From Phoronis australis (lineage: Eukaryota > Phoronida > Phoronidae), in the NCBI GenBank assembly GCA_002633005.1, contig NMRA01000101.1, forward strand, positions 50,450 to 114,449: DNA of 64,000 nucleotides. Reading direction: 5' to 3'. Each line of letters begins with the position of its first letter. Positions within the stretch are counted from its first letter, which is position 1. The notes below the pieces were generated by a model. The model made no database searches. It was not told the origin of the DNA and was given only the letters and a program-made list of their open reading frames with translations. Of this stretch, positions 35,101 to 44,710 are shown in pieces. Position numbers and translations under genes: made by a program.

Positions 35101-38100
35101 AAAACACTTAGGAATTATTATTGTTTTTAAAATGGTCAGTTTTTGTATGAAGGGCTATCAAAAAATAGAACTTTTATGATTTTCATAAAAAAGTTTAAAA
35201 GTGGCTTAAAAAACAAAGTAATACTTAGAAAACTGTAACAGCTTTTTTGAGATATCCTGAATAAATGAAATTTGAGTGACACTGTTGTTTTGGTATCAAT
35301 GTACCTAAAGTTTCTTTTTTTGCTAAATTTTACTAAAAAGACATGGTCACATCACCCAATTAATGGCACACTGAAAAAAATCAAGTTGTTTAGGCTTTCT
35401 ACTTCCAGAAAATAAATATGTACTTTTACTGGCAAGTTAAAATCCAGGGTTTTATGGATATTTGACTTGTTCATAAGGTCTTGCATAACCACCCTTGAAT
35501 CTTGTTTCAAATCTTTCCAAGTGGGCATGATTTCCAAATTTCTCTGCAAAATAAGTTTTCACATTTCCAATGTATTGTTGATGATTGCTGATGACTCACC
35601 GTTTCAGAGAGGTTTTTGGCTGTAAGCACCCCAAGTACTCTGATGCCCTGCTGGATTACGGCTTCTATTTACTGAATGTTGACCAAGAAAAGCAATCTGT
35701 TTTGGTGTATCAGGTAGGATTGCATGTAAAACTTTCCCCTTTCCTGGGCAGTGGGATGCATTTTTATGTCCTGGGTCAGACATTGTTCAAAGGCAGCGTC
35801 GACAACCAATTTGTGCAAAAGGAATGCACTCTGTATTGCAATGAAATATGAAGAAGGTTTTTAACAGATTTTAATGAAATAGTTTTTTGAAAATCTGAGT
35901 GTATTTTCTATTAAATTTTGTGAAATTTGTGTTTAGACATTCTTGATGTAGAGAGGCCTCACTTGATGTGCATCAGGCTGTATTATTGTGTTGTTTGCAG
36001 GCCTCCCTAGATGTGCATCAGGCTGTATTATTGTGTTGTTTGCAGGCCTCCCTAGATGTTCGTCAGTCTGTATTCGGTGGCAACAATCTTCACGTGGCCA
36101 TTGCTCATGAAGACCTTGCCTACTCTTGTTATGTGCATGAGTACAGCTCGGGCAGATTTGCAGATGCTTTGTAAGTGCTTAGCTGGCCTGTTGAAGCAAT
36201 TCACAGTTAGAAGCACGTTAATGAACTTGTAGGAAAGTTGAAAAGGAAGAACAGTATATGATGTAGTATAGGTTATTCATTGCTTACTGATGGCGATGTG
36301 CAAGGTAGGGTCTCTTACTGGAGTGCATGTTTGTTTACGATTTAGCTCCACCCCAATGTGCGTACTCATTCTACAACAAGGTCACCCTGACGTGAGACAT
36401 TCACGACTAAGAATGTCTCTAAAGACAGGTTGAATTCCCAGCTAACACACATCATAGCCTAACTGATCGTACTGTGCTGGGATGTGGATAACATCAATCA
36501 CTGAACAAGAAATGTGATTTCACTATCTTCCCTGTGGTTAATTTTGGCATGCTCCAACTTATTTCATTATGAAGTCTGCTGTTTTTCTTACTTGTCTGAA
36601 TTCTGTAGTTTGTTGTCTCAACCTTTTGATCCATGGGAGTCCAGTATTTATGTTTTAGAATGTTGGTTTTCTTCTGGAAGTCACTTAAACATCGGTTAAG
36701 ATTCAGGGTCAAGTAATTTCATGCCTGTTTTGAGTACTTAATGAGCAGTAGTTAAAGCACAAAATTTAAGTTCAAACATTTTTGCCATTTCAGTGAGCAT
36801 GCACAAAAAGCCATGGACATGATAACAAAAATACTACCACAAGACCATCTCCTACTGGCATCAGCCAAGCGGGTGAAAGGTAGGAAATGAGAATAGGTTT
36901 ATCTAAAACACTTGGAAATAAGGATGAACCATTAAGATCTTGTAAATCTGTCAAGATGTTGATTCACTACATTTGTGATGTATGCTGTGATCCAGTAGTG
37001 GTCAGTTATTGGTCTGTCGAGCAGCATGTGGATACGGAACTGTGTTTCGCTGTTAAGGATGTTGTAGTTTGTGTACTCTACCCTTCAGATAAGTCAAATG
37101 TTGCTTTACTCATGTAAAGCTTGTCAGTTAGTTTGTGTCTGACTAGTGTAAGTATTGCAAGACATGTCATCCACTCCAGAGTTGGAGACTGAATATTGTT
37201 TTGTTTAAGAAAACACATGTTGTGCAATGTTTTGACCACTATTTAATGTAACAAGACAAACGAGATCCCACGTGACACGCCACTAGTATTAGTCAACATC
37301 GTCCCATTGAAGGAGCCGAGATGTCTTGGAGGATCTAGGAATTAAGTCCAGCAGACCAGGTTCAAGTAACAATGATATGCATTCCCTGGATGACTCAAGA
37401 GCTACATTTTTAATATTAAATAGTGTTTCAACATGCTTCAGTTCTTCTTGTTCAAATTCACTTCTGCTTCCTTCTCCTTGATAGCCCTGATACTGGAAGA
37501 GATGGCTGTGGACAGCCAGAACAAAGACACAGAACGGATGTGGTTACATGAAGCTGAGGATCTCCACTTGGCTTCTCTGGCCATTGCCAGGACGGCATTC
37601 GGAGAGAACAACGTACAGACAGCTAAACACTACGGCAATCTGGGCAGGCTCTATCAGTCGCTGGGACGATTCAATGTAAGTGACTGGCTGAATATTGATA
37701 TTCTTATATGTATACCAGACATCAGCAAGTTCTTTGGTCCAAGTCATATCTCTGCTTAAGAGTTTTAGTGTCAATTTTGTTGGTGCATGAGGTAGGATAT
37801 GTAATGGTTTTCTTAAAATCTTACGTGGCACGTTTAATGTTATTACCTTTCAGTAGGATTGTGTGTGTCATCGGACTTTTTTGTGTTTGTGCACGTGTTT
37901 TGTGTGCTGTTACACACAGTACTTGCATAGTTCTTCTCTGCCGAGAACTTTAGAGTGGAGATTTATCACACAGTTTGTGCCATTTGCCAATCATATCTTG
38001 CCCGACTGTGTTACCCACTGTGATGCTTTGTACGACCACAATCTGTAGCAACTGTACAGAACTGTTACAATTTTCTTAAAGGTGACAGTTAGTGCACACT

Positions 38101-41100
38101 TTGGAAGCTCACAAACTGTGACAATTGCACAAGTTGTAACGACCCCCTTTTGCCAACATTGTCACACAATGACTAATCTTTTATTGTTGTTCTTGTGTCA
38201 CTGCATGAACACATGGACAGACAGACCAACAGACAAGGGCTCAGGAGGCAAACAAGGCATATACGTGACCAGACACGTTGACAGTGATATAGGCTTATAT
38301 TCTCAGGGCTTGGAATGACCCATGACAAAAAAGGATTTTTTTACCGCCCTAACTACACATTTCAATCTAAACCATACCTCAACAGATCGAAAGTAAACAT
38401 ATCACAAGATGCCCTCTTACTATGTCGTGCTGGCAAAATGCACTCATCTTAAGCAGTACCTGACATCTAGTTCAGCAACAACAACGAAGGCAATTAGATG
38501 CAACAAAAGATATTTTTTAAAATTAAGTTATAAAGATAATGATGAAAAATTTGCAGTTTGAGTGGCAGTAGTTTATTCTTGATTTACTGCAGGGAGACCT
38601 ATAAAATTATTTTCAATTCTTATAATTACGATACAAAATTACATAAACAAACAAATGTACATCGATCCAAAGATTATCTGGAAAGCCTGGAATACATACA
38701 CATTTAATTCCAACGCAAATGTAAACAAGTCGAGACGAAAACCTGTGGCTCATACCCAACTGCATGGAAAAATGAAAGTCAAAAACACACTTAACTATAG
38801 AATGCATCAACCACAATCCTAAGTTGGCCAAACTTTTCAGTTTCAAATAGTAATTACAGGAGTTAATTGTTCATAAGCAATGCTGGTGTAGAAGAAACTA
38901 TGTGACATAAGAAATAACTACCAGGACTGAAAATAGGCTGGCGGAATTTGTAAACAATGGCTCAGACCAATCAGATCATTCAGAATTTGTCACGTGATCA
39001 CTTCTCTCGAACTGCAAAACTCGAGTCACAAAATAGAACACGAAAAATGTCAAAATAAAATGAAAAACATAAACGGCAATTTAAAACACATTTGCAGTAA
39101 CGAAAATAGCACTTTGTATCCCGTTTCGGCGGCACATAGAAAATCGCACTCAGGTCAGGCCTAGCACTAGCAGCCAACGCCACGGCAACAGGCGTGCGTG
39201 TGGGATCAAACAAAAGAATTTCATACATCTCTCACATGCCACGATTCTAATCCAACGAATAACCGGTTACAGTTGAATTTTATTTCAGGAAGCGTTGTTA
39301 TTTCTAGTGTTTCATCGTTTTCAGTCGATCCTCGGATTCCACCTTAGTCCAAGGCAACTCGACCAAGCACTCTCTATTGTTCCTCTCTCAAAGTTAATAC
39401 AGAGCACAAACCTGGACTTATGTTGTTTGGGAAGACATTCACCCTTTCTTTTATCCACTTTTTCCACGAAATATTCTGTCTACTCCACTCTCCACGCATT
39501 TTTGAACGCAGAATCGCACTATTTGTCTCTTCGACTTTATACCAAATGCAGATGCCATTGATGAACCATGCTATCCCAGGCACAGGCGCTTGAATTCATT
39601 TGTTCCTCGTTTGCCACTGACGTCACTCACTACTAAGAAAACATGTTTTTTATTATGTGGTTACGAGTCATCGGGATATTCGAGCGCCTGTGATCTGCAA
39701 GTACAGTTTTCATTCTTCCGAAACACAAAGAGCAGTTTCCGCTTTTCGAGTTGTCGGCAACGCTGCGGTGAGAAACTAATTTGCGGCGATAATTTTATGG
39801 CAAATCCGATTTTTTTTTCCGCGGAAATATAACGAAAATACGCGGAGGGGATAAAAGAAAAAGCGGAAATCCGCGTTTCTGCCAAAAATTCCAAGCCTTG
39901 TATTCTATTTATAAATGTGCTGTTTAGTATAATCAGCATTTTGTGATTTGACCACATTTTCCTGAATCTTGATGTGCTTTTGATTTTCATGCATCCTCGT
40001 GCGAACTGTTTTTCTGTGCGTTACCAAAAGTTCTTTTAAGTGTGATAATGCATATGGCCGCCATTTTGCAATGTGACTGTATTTTTCTGAATGGTGGCCT
40101 GTTCATGATTTTCATGCACCCATGCAAGGAAATGCTCTTCTGTTTACTGTCTGTGGCTGCCTTTTGTATTTGTAAAAAATATACTAGAATGGTATGATGT
40201 GATGATATAAAAATTGGATGTATTTGGTGTTCCAGTTAACTAGTTTATCAACCTTCAGTAGTTATACCATATCAACTTTTAAATAAATATTTCTGCTGAA
40301 ATTTTACAGGAAGCTGAAGACATGCACTTAAAGGCCATAGCCATCAAGGAGACCTTGCTGGGGGCAGATGATTATGAGGTGGCGCTCTCTATTGGACATC
40401 TGGCTTCCCTTTATAATTATGACATGCACTTCTATGACAAGGCAGAACAGCTCTACCTGAGATCAATCAGCATAGGTGAGTGTCATATTGCAGGTCCAAA
40501 CTTGTTTTGATATGCGTGTGAGGTACAGTGCTGTGATCTTGTGGCATGGTTCATTTTTGGAATGGGTCTAGTACAAAGAACGCATTGAATTAGATTTGTG
40601 ATTACCAATCATTGCATTAACGTTTATTAAAAGGTCACTTCCCCCTTCTTGTTTGAAGAAGTTTGAACTAAGCTGACAGACTTGTCATGGCAGCAGTTGA
40701 TTTCTACTGTCATAGTGAATCGAGAGATCACCAGTGATTCATGTAAAGCAGTCCAATCTTGGAGGTTTTGGCCAACCATAAAAATCGTGGCACTTTGACC
40801 CAATTTCTATTTTCCATACGAGGGTATTGGAAATTAAAAATTGTGGTACTTATCAGCTTAATTCAAACTTTCCAGGAGGGAGAAAGTACAATGGTCAGTT
40901 ATCACAATGTACCACCAGTAATTTTAAAGCATTTATGACTCTGTTTGCATTCTAAAAAGTGTGTTCTTAGTAACCTTGTTTTACAATTTTTGTTTTAGGT
41001 GGCGGCTAAATCAGAAATGTTTCTTTAATTGACCAACATTTCAAGCTCTATGGACAAATTGAGCTATGACTATTTCCTCTAAAATAACCCCTAGTGTGGG

Positions 41101-42074
41101 ATTTGTCATCTGGGTGATGTTTTATTCTTTGTGCTGAATGCCTGATAGAAGTTTGTCTCCAGAAAGAAATTCGACTTAAACTCAAAAGCCTGCCACCTAG
41201 CTGTAAAGTTATATAGAGTGCTGTGAGGTGGCAGCACAAGTCGTCAAAATCTCAATGAACCAGTTGTTGTTCATGAGTGTATCCTCAAAACTGATTTAAA
41301 GTTACTTGTCGAAAGGATTCTGAGCCTTGGTGGAACAAAATCCACCCTGAATTGGGACCAAGAAATTATGAGAACGAAACCCAAGGTGTCTATGTTTCTG
41401 TAGTAACATTCAGATGTAGAGAATCGTGCTCAGAATGACTGTCATCTCAGTAATGGGGCATAAAAAACAACGTAGCCCATTAATGATATCTACTGCACAC
41501 GTCCGTATTATTTCTCATGGTAGCACTTAGCAAATTCTGAGAGGAATAACATTACAATGCCCTGTAACCCTCGTCTAGATTAAAAAAAAATTGGAGTATG
41601 TTGAGTGTGTTACTAAATTTGCTTAGTTGGAAGCACTATAGAAATAACGTGCTTTGAGGAGTTAATTTGCAGCTGTAGGGATAGATTGCACGTATTATGT
41701 CTTTGCAGGTGCATGATATGTCGGGGAGTATGCTGTCTTTTCCCAAGAGCCAATGAATATTAAGCAATTCTTGCTCATGTGACTAATTGCTGAGTGTGAC
41801 GTTCAAACAACTATGATGTATATTTGTTTCTTTTTATGTTGTAGCCAAAAAATTGTTCGGACCCGGCTACAGCGGCCTGGAGTATGACTACAGGGGTCTC
41901 TTGCATCTCTACCAGACAACAGATATGGGTGTTCGCATGGCTGAGTACGCGGGCGTACTGCACGAGTGGAACTTGATACGCGATCACAACAACTTAGTGG
42001 AAGTGAAACCCCTGGACATTGACTCATCAACAAAGACTGAGGATGTGATAAAGCAATTTCTTGAGGACAGTTGA
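22966..42074 (+). CDS. APPBP2: APPBP2: amyloid protein-binding protein 2 / CUL2 substrate receptor, 12 exons
   Basis: Twelve exons (listed separately) total 1737 nt, giving 578 residues and a stop, with every splice phase consistent; human APPBP2 has about 585. Strong landmarks are WVPDTLYNSAV at the start, HLLHHCFQALMDHGV, AGWFYDSERVF, HPKYSDALLDYGFYLLNVD, IHV-like HVAIAHEDLAYS, NVQTAKHYGNLGRLYQS, VALSIGHLASLYNYDM and FGPGYSGLEYDYRGL. The tetratricopeptide-like repeats fill the middle and C-terminal two thirds, related to kinesin light chain. In vertebrates the protein binds the basolateral signal of APP and microtubules, and serves as a CUL2 ligase receptor for RxxG C-degrons. The C terminus after about residue 555 is not conserved with vertebrates. 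No frameshift or lost splice site is seen. The introns are full of repeats. Confidence 0.97.
23189..23585. other. assembly gap (397 N)
   Basis: N run in APPBP2 intron 1. Confidence 1.
23743..23855. mobile_element. small foldback/MITE
   Basis: CACGGGTGCTTATT (23747-23760) pairs with AATAAGCGCCCGTG (23837-23850), with one G-T type mismatch. The complementarity continues inwards (TGCACTCAC / GTGAGTG). Confidence 0.7.
24515..24786 (+). pseudogene. THAP-domain relic, copy 2
   Basis: From ATG 24676 it reads MVWCIIPGFAGYEAV and stops at 24784-24786. It aligns with copy 1 (MVWCIVPACANYVAA), but the second zinc Cys is now Phe and the Phe/Pro loop is frame-shifted. DNA similarity resumes at AAATGCTTCAGAAGTGGCT. 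Upstream flank from 24515 (GCCACCCGATTT) is also shared with copy 1. Confidence 0.6.
26644..26732 (+). CDS. APPBP2: APPBP2 exon 2
   Basis: The acceptor is TTGCAG, the donor GTGAGG. It encodes LYSKGRLCQLGLEFSELDTF and on to KVKDK, matching the vertebrate sequence LYQQGRLCQL. It leaves two bases of the Arg codon. Confidence 0.93.
26733..28072. other. APPBP2 intron 2
   Basis: Contains the third copy of the tRNA-bearing composite element. The rest is unassigned. Confidence 0.7.
27088..27640 (+). mobile_element. composite element with tRNA-like segment, copy 3
   Basis: Starts GGAACCTGAGTGAC like the other copies and carries a tRNA-like core at 27425-27487 (B box GAGTTTGAATCC). The right end lacks the GGCGGAT motif and is degraded. 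Confidence 0.65.
28073..28230 (+). CDS. APPBP2: APPBP2 exon 3
   Basis: The acceptor TTTTCCAG and donor GTAGGT flank a peptide with HLLHHCFQALMDHGVRVSEI. The part with CQHCCCCTSQSS is rich in Cys and Ser and differs from vertebrates. It ends with one base of a Gly codon. Confidence 0.95.
28350..28826 (+). repeat. CTCF-like-motif repeat array, part 1
   Basis: Sub-repeats of about 140-150 bp follow the pattern 'ACTACTGTGGC.CCTCCTAGTGGCA', then a T-rich stretch, 'TCTCCTAAACC', and 'TTCATGGAATTT' or a variant. Each has a TAGTGGC core (28458, 28599, 28747). The site at 28592-28605 matches the CTCF consensus CCASYAGRKGGCRS fully on the minus strand. Confidence 0.8.
28829..30244. mobile_element. TA-flanked TIR element nested in the array
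   Basis: CAGTACAGCCACTGAAT at 28829-28845 is the complement of ATTCAGTGGCTGTACTG at 30228-30244, with TA on both outer sides. Both subterminal zones hold short TCACGCC-type tandem repeats (28870-29010 and 30045-30215). No transposase is seen in the 1.4 kb. TA duplication suggests a Tc1/mariner-type mobiliser. The flanking array reads continuously once the element is ignored. Confidence 0.8.
30247..31090 (+). repeat. CTCF-like-motif repeat array, part 2
   Basis: Continues the monomers with cores at 30304, 30446 and 30561, increasingly diverged towards 31050. Confidence 0.75.
31148..31271 (+). CDS. APPBP2: APPBP2 exon 4
   Basis: The acceptor TTGTAG and donor GTAAAC bound FLSVAGWFYDSERVFASCLQ and on to ALECCIR. 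Phase 1 in, phase 2 out. Confidence 0.94.
31272..31857. other. APPBP2 intron 4
   Basis: Unremarkable until a three-unit 41-bp tandem repeat at 31739-31862 that spans the acceptor of exon 5. Confidence 0.7.
31739..31862 (+). repeat. 41-bp tandem repeat at the exon 5 acceptor
   Basis: Three imperfect units (starting about 31739, 31780 and 31821) share TGTGGGTACT, TAATTxTTGCTC and a pyrimidine-rich end. The second and third end in TTCTTTAG and TTTCTAG followed by CTGATG. The third is the real exon 5 acceptor; the second is a decoy that would add 42 nt containing an in-frame TAA. Confidence 0.7.
31858..32026 (+). CDS. APPBP2: APPBP2 exon 5
   Basis: RLMHVRIANCKIKEAEATL at the start and YSETSALLFAESKFDE at the end; donor GTGCGT, phase 0. 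The region is less conserved between animals than its neighbours. Confidence 0.92.
32130..32345 (+). repeat. interspersed repeat fragment
   Basis: AAATTCAAACTTTGGC and TGGAACATATCA are shared with 34970-35050 in the next intron, and the family continues into the 35-kb and 5-kb copies. Confidence 0.5.
32346..33470 (+). repeat. CTCF-like-motif repeat array, part 3
   Basis: The best preserved array: cores at 32549, 32694, 32855, 33002, 33147, 33308 and 33449, spaced 139-161 bp and all in one orientation. Sites at 32687-32700 and 32995-33008 are perfect CCASYAGRKGGCRS matches on the minus strand; others differ by one or two bases. Three different sub-repeats alternate in a higher-order unit of about 450 bp. 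The start (32390-32410) has a CCGT run. Confidence 0.85.
34645..34802 (+). CDS. APPBP2: APPBP2 exon 6
   Basis: After the acceptor CTTTTGCAAG the peptide runs AFKFCQMSLRELTSSLP to KAEYLIKHAVHIA; donor GTATGT. It corresponds to the vertebrate segment with VVDVLRQASKACVVKR. Confidence 0.95.
34803..35607. other. APPBP2 intron 6
   Basis: Mostly the second copy (34970-35560) of the interspersed repeat also seen at 4970-5480. Confidence 0.6.
34970..35560 (+). repeat. diverged interspersed repeat, copy 2
   Basis: Aligned in pieces with 4970-5480 and, at its left end, with 32130-32200. Confidence 0.55.
35608..35713 (+). CDS. APPBP2: APPBP2 exon 7
   Basis: Encodes EVFGCKHPKYSDALLDYGFY and on to SVLVYQ; acceptor GTTTCAG, donor GTAGGA, phase 0 out. 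Very close to vertebrates. Confidence 0.96.
35956..36045 (+). repeat. two 45-bp units duplicating the exon 8 acceptor
   Basis: Units at 35956-36000 and 36001-36045 each begin with a near copy of the first 29 bases of exon 8 (GCCTCCCTAGATGT...) and end with TTGTGTTGTTTGCAG, the exon's own polypyrimidine tract and acceptor. They are head to tail with the real exon start at 36046. Each unit is 15 codons, has no stop in the exon's frame, and reads ASLDVHQAVLLCCLQ. Confidence 0.9.
36046..36170 (+). CDS. APPBP2: APPBP2 exon 8
   Basis: ASLDVRQSVFGGNNLHVAIA through YVHEYSSGRFADAL; donor GTAAGT. The start at 36046 is chosen because it gives the conserved length. Use of the acceptor at 36000 would add 15 residues in frame. 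Confidence 0.94.
36171..36793. other. APPBP2 intron 8
   Basis: No repeat or coding segment recognised. Confidence 0.6.
36794..36879 (+). CDS. APPBP2: APPBP2 exon 9
   Basis: FEHAQKAMDMITKILPQDHL and LLASAKRVK; acceptor CATTTCAG, donor GTAGGA. Confidence 0.95.
36880..37484. other. APPBP2 intron 9
   Basis: No repeat or coding segment recognised. Confidence 0.6.
37485..37675 (+). CDS. APPBP2: APPBP2 exon 10
   Basis: ALILEEMAVDSQNKDTERM, then a TPR-like helix pair with AFGENNVQTAKHYGNLGRLY; donor GTAAGT, phase 0. Confidence 0.97.
37676..40309. other. APPBP2 intron 10
   Basis: Dominated by the TIR element at 38304-39900. The rest has no gene. Confidence 0.7.
38304..39900. mobile_element. 1.6-kb TIR element in intron 10
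   Basis: CAGGGCTTGGAAT at 38304-38316 and ATTCCAAGCCTTG at 39888-39900 are inverted with one mismatch. TATTCT flanks both sides (38298-38303 and 39901-39906). The right subterminal part is rich in GCGGAAAT and CCGCG. Short ORFs inside have no domain. The ends resemble hAT elements and the 10.8-kb element. Confidence 0.75.
40310..40475 (+). CDS. APPBP2: APPBP2 exon 11
   Basis: EAEDMHLKAIAIKETLLGAD, then VALSIGHLASLYNYDMHFY and AEQLYLRSISI; acceptor TTTTACAG, donor GTGAGT. Confidence 0.97.
40476..41844. other. APPBP2 intron 11
   Basis: No repeat or coding segment recognised. Confidence 0.6.
41845..42074 (+). CDS. APPBP2: APPBP2 exon 12 and stop
   Basis: AKKLFGPGYSGLEYDYRGLL is nearly identical to vertebrates. 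After HEWNLIRDHNN the sequence diverges and ends KQFLEDS with TGA at 42072-42074. Confidence 0.96.
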
Positions 42075-44710
42075 CTCCAGAGTCTTAGTTAGAATCTTGC
42101 TTATTTATGTCCGTATTTATTTTCCCTGTCATTTATGGGATACCTGTTATCATATATATGTTGGTTCTGTTGAAGAATATTCTTAGGTAGATATGGTTAA
42201 ATGTGCTGTCTAACAGTGAAGCTCTGGTGATCAGTCAAATCTGATATGAACAAAAGGTGCATTTCTTTGTACGAAGTAATAAGACCCACATTCTAAGTTG
42301 CGTAAAGATGTATTTGCATGCTCCTAACTATGCTCATGCATAGCGGGAACTAAACGACAGTGCTCTAACATTTGTGGATCATTTTCGACACAAAAATTCG
42401 TTGTTAAAAACATTTGACAATTTTCAATGTACTTCTATTTACATCGTTGCTATGTGTCGCATTTCTAACGAATTTTATCAAGCAATGACAGATAAGGAAT
42501 TACGGGCAAGTTCCACTTCAAAAAAGTTGTAATAATTCTGATTGCCACATGAACTGTTGCCGTGTGTATATTGTTAAATATTACTGTGTACTTCACAAGT
42601 TTTTGTTAAAACCATTCCCCAGCTTGTTCTAGTCTCACAATCATTTCACCAGGATTAGTTGACAGGTAACTAAATTCATTTGTTAAACTGGATATTTTAA
42701 GCCCTTCGGTTGTGTTGGCAACACTTGACGGTGAAGTTAAAGTTTATGACCATCTCAGTGGCATGTATATCATTCAATTTTGGATCCATTTGTTTTGAAA
42801 ACACCAGTTAGATTTCCTTGGTTAATCTAGCAAGGTTTGTTAGTTTTATGCTTATGGGAGTTCTGCTGAAATGGCAGAGAGTGGCGTTATGTTTAATTTA
42901 AGGTTATTGAAAAACTGGTTGTAGGATATCGTGTTGGATTCTCCCTGAATGTGGTTTCTTGATTATTCCTTCAATCACTGTGAAAAATACCTTCAAACAA
43001 ATCATGCTTCATATGGTACAGCTGTCATCAAACATTTGGTAAAAAGTGGAGTTGATTTTGAATTTTCTGTTGCGGAGAACACTGATCTGGATGTCGACTT
43101 CAAAGCAGAAGATATTACTTGTGACGAGTACTGTTACAGTTGTNAAAGGTGCATTTCTTTGTACGAAATAATGAGACCCACATTCTAAGTTGCGTAAAGA
43201 TGTATTTGCATGCTCCTAACTATGCTCATGCATAGCGGGAACTAAACAACAGTGCTTTAACATTTGCGGATCATTTTCGACACAAAAATTCGTTGTTAAA
43301 ATCATTTGGCAATTTTCAATGTACTTCTATTTACATCGTTGCTATGTGTCGTGTTTCTAACGAATTTTATCAAGCAATGACAGATAAGGAATTACGGGCA
43401 AGTTCCACTTCAAAAAAGTTGTAATAATTCTGATTGCCACATGAACTGTTGCAGTGTGTATATTGTTAAATATTACTGTGTACTTCACAAGTTTTTGTTA
43501 AAACCATTCCACAGCTTGTTCTAGTCTCACAATTATTTCACCAGGATTAGTTGAAAGGTAACTAAATTCATTTGTTAAACTGGATATTTTAAGCTCTTCG
43601 GTTGTGTTGGCAACACTTGACGGTGAAGTTAAAGTTTATTTGACCATCTCAGTGGCATGTATATCATTCAATTTTGGATCAATTTGTTTTGAAAACACCA
43701 GTTAGATTTCCTTGGTTAATCTAGCAAAGTTTGGTAGTTTTATGCTTATGGGAGTTCTGCTGAAATGGCAGAGAGTGGCGTTATGTTTAATTTAAGGTTA
43801 TTGAAAAACTGGTTGTAGGATATCGTGTTGGATTCTCCCTGAATGTGCTTTCTTGATTATTCCTTCAATCACTGTGAAAAATACCTTCAAACAAATCATG
43901 CTTCATATGGTACAGCTGTCATCAAACATTTGGTAAAAAGTGGAGTTGATTTTGAATTTTCTGTTGCGGAGAACACTGATCTGGATGTCGACTTCAAAGC
44001 AGAAGATATTACTTGTGACGAGTACTGTTACAGTTGTGTGCCAAGTGGGCAGAGACCTCTACTCTCACATGGCTCTTTGACAAAATCATAACAATCTATG
44101 GCTGCATTGTAAAAGTTCAGTACTTTCCTGAAATGCTACAGCAGCTATCGTAAAATTTCACTAATTTAGGAAACATGAAATTGCATTTTTTCATATTTTC
44201 ATTAAAGATAGGTAGCACTTAAATGATCTTTTCAAGTTCTCTTGCATAGCTTTTATTGAAGACACAACTGTACTTTCTGTTGGACATCTTGATGTACGCT
44301 CACTCATACTCTATAATATTTTTGATCCTCCTGTGTGCAGATGTAAAGTAAAGCATATTGCCAATAGACATTATAAACAAGAAAGTTACAATAGTAACAA
44401 TATTTTGTTAGGGCATGTCTGTTCTTCAGGCACTTGAACACATTTGATTGCAATGTCTTTTGGCTATTTGCATTACAATTTCACATTGGAAGATTGGATA
44501 TCACACAGAGAGTATGAGTGATATACTGTCATACAAAATTGGGTAACTAGGTGGCTTGGGAGAAGCACTTTAAAATATGGCAATTTGCCAATTCTTTTTG
44601 ACAAAAATTAGTGTGATTTTATGGTACAAGAGGTACTCAGTGGTGTCGCGAGATATCCTTAAGTCTAGACTTGCGGATGTACCATATAGACGCATTGTCA
44701 ATAAAAAGTC
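42075..44710 (+). other. APPBP2 3' UTR / downstream region with 0.9-kb duplication
   Basis: Probably 3' UTR for at least part of its length; AATAAA at about 44698-44704 is a possible poly(A) signal. It contains the near-identical copies described next. An 82-codon ORF in each copy has no domain. Confidence 0.5.
42253..44037 (+). repeat. two ~892-bp near-identical tandem units, N at the join
   Basis: Unit 1 is 42253-43143 and unit 2 is 43145-44037, both running from AAAGGTGCATTTCTTTG to TACTGTTACAGTTGT. They differ by scattered single bases and small indels (about 2 percent by eye). A lone N (43144) sits exactly between them. This is what a scaffolder produces when two alleles are placed side by side, though a true recent duplication is possible. 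Confidence 0.9.

Noticed and set aside
35956-36045. CRISPR-like or satellite array
   Set aside because: Only two units, explained by slippage across the exon 8 acceptor; this is animal DNA.
42949-44091. Two ORFs (79 and 82 codons) with nearly the same sequence downstream of APPBP2
   Set aside because: They are the same sequence in two units of the 892-bp duplication, have no domain, and lie in a probable 3' UTR. Their similarity shows duplication, not selection.
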